Part shown: positions 6,903 to 7,911 of the stretch, piece after piece | How positions within the stretch are numbered: the first letter of the stretch is position 1 | Layout of the letters: every line of letters starts with the position of its first letter | Assembly (NCBI GenBank): GCA_017529085.1 | Contig: JAFXOC010000047.1 | Coordinates: forward strand, 1-7,911 | Origin: Selenomonadaceae bacterium | GTDB taxonomy: Bacteria; Bacillota; Negativicutes; Selenomonadales; Selenomonadaceae | Direction: 5' to 3' | Length of the DNA: 7,911 nt | Translations under genes and position numbers: made by a program | The notes under the pieces: model-generated | Databases searched by the model: none | Seen by the model: the letters and a program-made list of their open reading frames with translations, nothing else | Told to the model about the DNA's origin: nothing

Positions 6903-6966
6903 CGAACAATACGAAATGGAGCTTGCAAAGGCAAGATCAGAATACAAAGATTTAATGGAGCGTGGA
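6837..6966 (+). repeat. Diverged direct repeat across the toxin/partner junction
   Basis: Copy one is 6837-6884 (toxin residues 101-116) and copy two is 6919-6966 (partner residues 9-24). By hand alignment 32 of 48 bases agree, and 11 of the 16 differences fall at third codon positions. Twelve of 16 encoded residues are identical. Both copies are read in their own gene's frame. Confidence 0.7.
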
Positions 6967-7200
6967 GTAGAAGCGATGGGGGATGATGACGAGCTGGACG
7001 AACTCATGAAAGAGACTATGACCGAAGAAGAAATTCGAGAATGTAAATTTAAAACAATGTTGCTAAGTTATTTTATGGAGTACAACAAGGGGAAGGAATT
7101 AGATATGGATATTTTCGAGGAATTTAGCCATAATGTTTTTGAAGAGCTGAAAAGTCTTGCGAGTAATGCGACGGGACAGCGAGAATTTGTGACTGCCTGA
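6895..7200 (+). CDS. Small acidic protein, putative antitoxin partner
   Basis: I do not recognise the family of this 101-residue protein. Its position, starting inside the toxin gene with an 8-base overlap, is where the antitoxin of Gp49/HigB-type pairs normally lies. Those antitoxins are usually XRE-type helix-turn-helix proteins, and no such motif is evident here. The chain is strongly acidic in the middle (GDDDELDELMKETMTEEEIRE, about 29-49) and looks helical throughout. Residues 9-24 (ELAKARSEYKDLMERG) match toxin residues 101-116 at 12 of 16 positions. An acidic chain is a plausible wrap-around inhibitor of a basic toxin. It could instead be a truncated or unrelated orphan protein. No GGAGG-like site is evident before the ATG; translation is probably coupled to the toxin. 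Coding status is likely; the antitoxin role is inference. Confidence 0.6.
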   Translation: MIDEQYEMELAKARSEYKDLMERGVEAMGDDDELDELMKETMTEEEIRECKFKTMLLSYFMEYNKGKELDMDIFEEFSHNVFEELKSLASNATGQREFVTA

Positions 7201-7358
7201 ACGTTGGTGACGTGGAAAGTCGGAAATGCTTTGCGTTCTCCGTGAAAAACGCCTAAATGAATATGGTCTTATTGTGGGCAACAAAAAGAACCGTATGCGA
7301 GTTTGCGGGCGACTATGATAGAGAACGCGAATCGATTGTGGATTTTACAGGAGGAGCT
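7201..7358. other. Intergenic stretch without a convincing gene
   Basis: No terminator with a T-run and no strong promoter were found. A 30-codon frame (7226-7318) has no ribosome-binding site and no recognisable product. The meaB frame itself is open upstream to an ATG at 7257, just after an in-frame TAA at 7254-7256, but that ATG also lacks a ribosome-binding site. Confidence 0.5.
7349..7354 (+). promoter_or_regulatory. Ribosome-binding site of meaB
   Basis: AGGAGG, continuing as AG, lies four bases before the ATG at 7359. It supports that start over the in-frame ATG at 7257, which has no comparable site. Confidence 0.75.
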
Positions 7359-7911
7359 ATGGAACAAAAATATACTACGTCGAAACCGAGTTGGGTGCCG
7401 GAGGAGAATGACGAGAAGTTTGCCTGCTCGGTTATGAGCGGGATAGATGGGATTAAAGATACGACGGTGGGAAATATCAATCCTGCTATAGAGAGCGGGA
7501 GAATAAAACCTAAACGTAAGATGGTGCTGTCGGAAGACGATTATGTTGAAGGCGTGATAAAGGGGGATAGAATGACTTTATCAAGGGCTATTACGCTTAT
7601 TGAAAGCAATAGTCCGAGACATTTTGCAAAGGCTCAAAGAGTGTTGCAGAGATTGTTGCCCCGCACGGGAAACGCTCTAAGGATTGGATTTACAGGAGTG
7701 CCCGGAGCGGGGAAAAGCACTACGATTGAGGCTTTTGGAAATATGCTCTGCGACGAGGGGCATAAAGTTGCGGTGCTTACGATTGATCCTACAAGTTCTG
7801 TTACAAAGGGTTCGATTTTGGGAGATAAAACTCGTATGGGAACGCTGTCTCGCCGTTCCGAAGCGTTTATAAGACCGTCTCCTGCGGGGGGAACGCTTGG
7901 AGGAGTGGCGA
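7359..7911 (+). CDS. meaB: Methylmalonyl-CoA mutase-associated GTPase MeaB (ArgK/MMAA family), 3' end cut by the window
   Basis: The visible 184 residues belong to the MeaB/ArgK/MMAA G3E GTPases, cytoplasmic chaperones that bind methylmalonyl-CoA mutase, gate cofactor loading and protect it from inactivation. The Walker A P-loop is GVPGAGKST (113-121). It is followed by the family signature DPTSSVTKGSILGDKTRM (143-160) and then FIRPSPAGGTLGG, where the reading continues past the window. In E. coli ArgK the P-loop lies about 50 residues nearer the N-terminus. Here the first 50 or so residues, including KPSWVPEENDEKFA, form an extension whose role I cannot state. The start at 7359 has a strong ribosome-binding site; an in-frame ATG at 7257 would add 34 residues without one. 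The gene would normally follow mutB directly, but here it is separated by the toxin pair. It may depend on read-through, the toxin promoter or an unseen promoter. Confidence 0.93.
   Translation, partial: MEQKYTTSKPSWVPEENDEKFACSVMSGIDGIKDTTVGNINPAIESGRIKPKRKMVLSEDDYVEGVIKGDRMTLSRAITLIESNSPRHFAKAQRVLQRLLPRTGNALRIGFTGVPGAGKSTTIEAFGNMLCDEGHKVAVLTIDPTSSVTKGSILGDKTRMGTLSRRSEAFIRPSPAGGTLGGVA

Noticed and set aside
7233..7252. Hairpin GCGTT/AACGC after the putative antitoxin as a terminator
   Set aside because: It has only five base pairs and no T-run follows.
7226..7318. 30-codon frame between the putative antitoxin and meaB
   Set aside because: It has no ribosome-binding site and no recognisable motif, and such a short frame is expected by chance.
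7684..7872. 62-codon forward frame near the end of the window
   Set aside because: It is out of frame within meaB, whose P-loop and ILGDKTRM motifs define the true frame.
1..7911. CRISPR array, tRNA, rRNA or insertion sequence
   Set aside because: No regularly spaced repeats, cloverleaf, rRNA segments, transposase or terminal inverted repeats were seen.

Overview
The window looks like a chromosomal segment of an anaerobic, propionate-forming bacterium. All genes lie on the + strand with strong Shine-Dalgarno sites, and Firmicutes-style intrinsic terminators and a cobalamin riboswitch are present. The gene set is that of the succinate (methylmalonyl-CoA) route to propionate: a succinate/propionate-type CoA-transferase, both subunits of adenosylcobalamin-dependent methylmalonyl-CoA mutase, and the mutase-associated G-protein MeaB. 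Negativicutes (Veillonella or Phascolarctobacterium-like gut organisms) are a reasonable guess. That is inference from gene content and protein flavour; no rRNA or other taxonomic marker is present.

Layout. 1-81: non-coding, with two palindromic hairpins. 82-1584: CoA-transferase, closed by an intrinsic terminator at 1595-1630. 1585-2076: a 492-base intergenic region holding a cobalamin aptamer (about 1645-1803), a long structured linker, and an antiterminator/terminator pair ending just before the mutA ribosome-binding site. 2077-4269 mutA and 4269-6461 mutB overlap by one base. 6462-6536: a hairpin terminator whose left arm and loop also contain a near-consensus sigma-70 promoter. 6537-6902: a RelE/HigB-superfamily (Gp49-like) toxin gene. 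6895-7200: a small acidic protein, the probable partner antitoxin. 7201-7358: no convincing gene. 7359-7911: the 5' part of meaB, which runs off the window.

How the genes work together. The CoA-transferase would move CoA from propionyl-CoA to succinate. MutAB would isomerise succinyl-CoA to methylmalonyl-CoA with adenosylcobalamin. MeaB would guard and load the mutase cofactor. The epimerase and decarboxylase that complete the cycle are not in the window.

Two things stand out. First, the cobalamin riboswitch sits in front of the cobalamin-dependent mutase, where ordinary repression by B12 would be counter-productive. The leader carries three overlapping, mutually exclusive helices that could implement the opposite, ON polarity. 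Second, an AT-rich toxin-antitoxin-like pair sits between mutB and meaB. It has its own promoter buried inside the mutB terminator, and a 16-residue segment is shared between the end of the toxin and the start of its neighbour.
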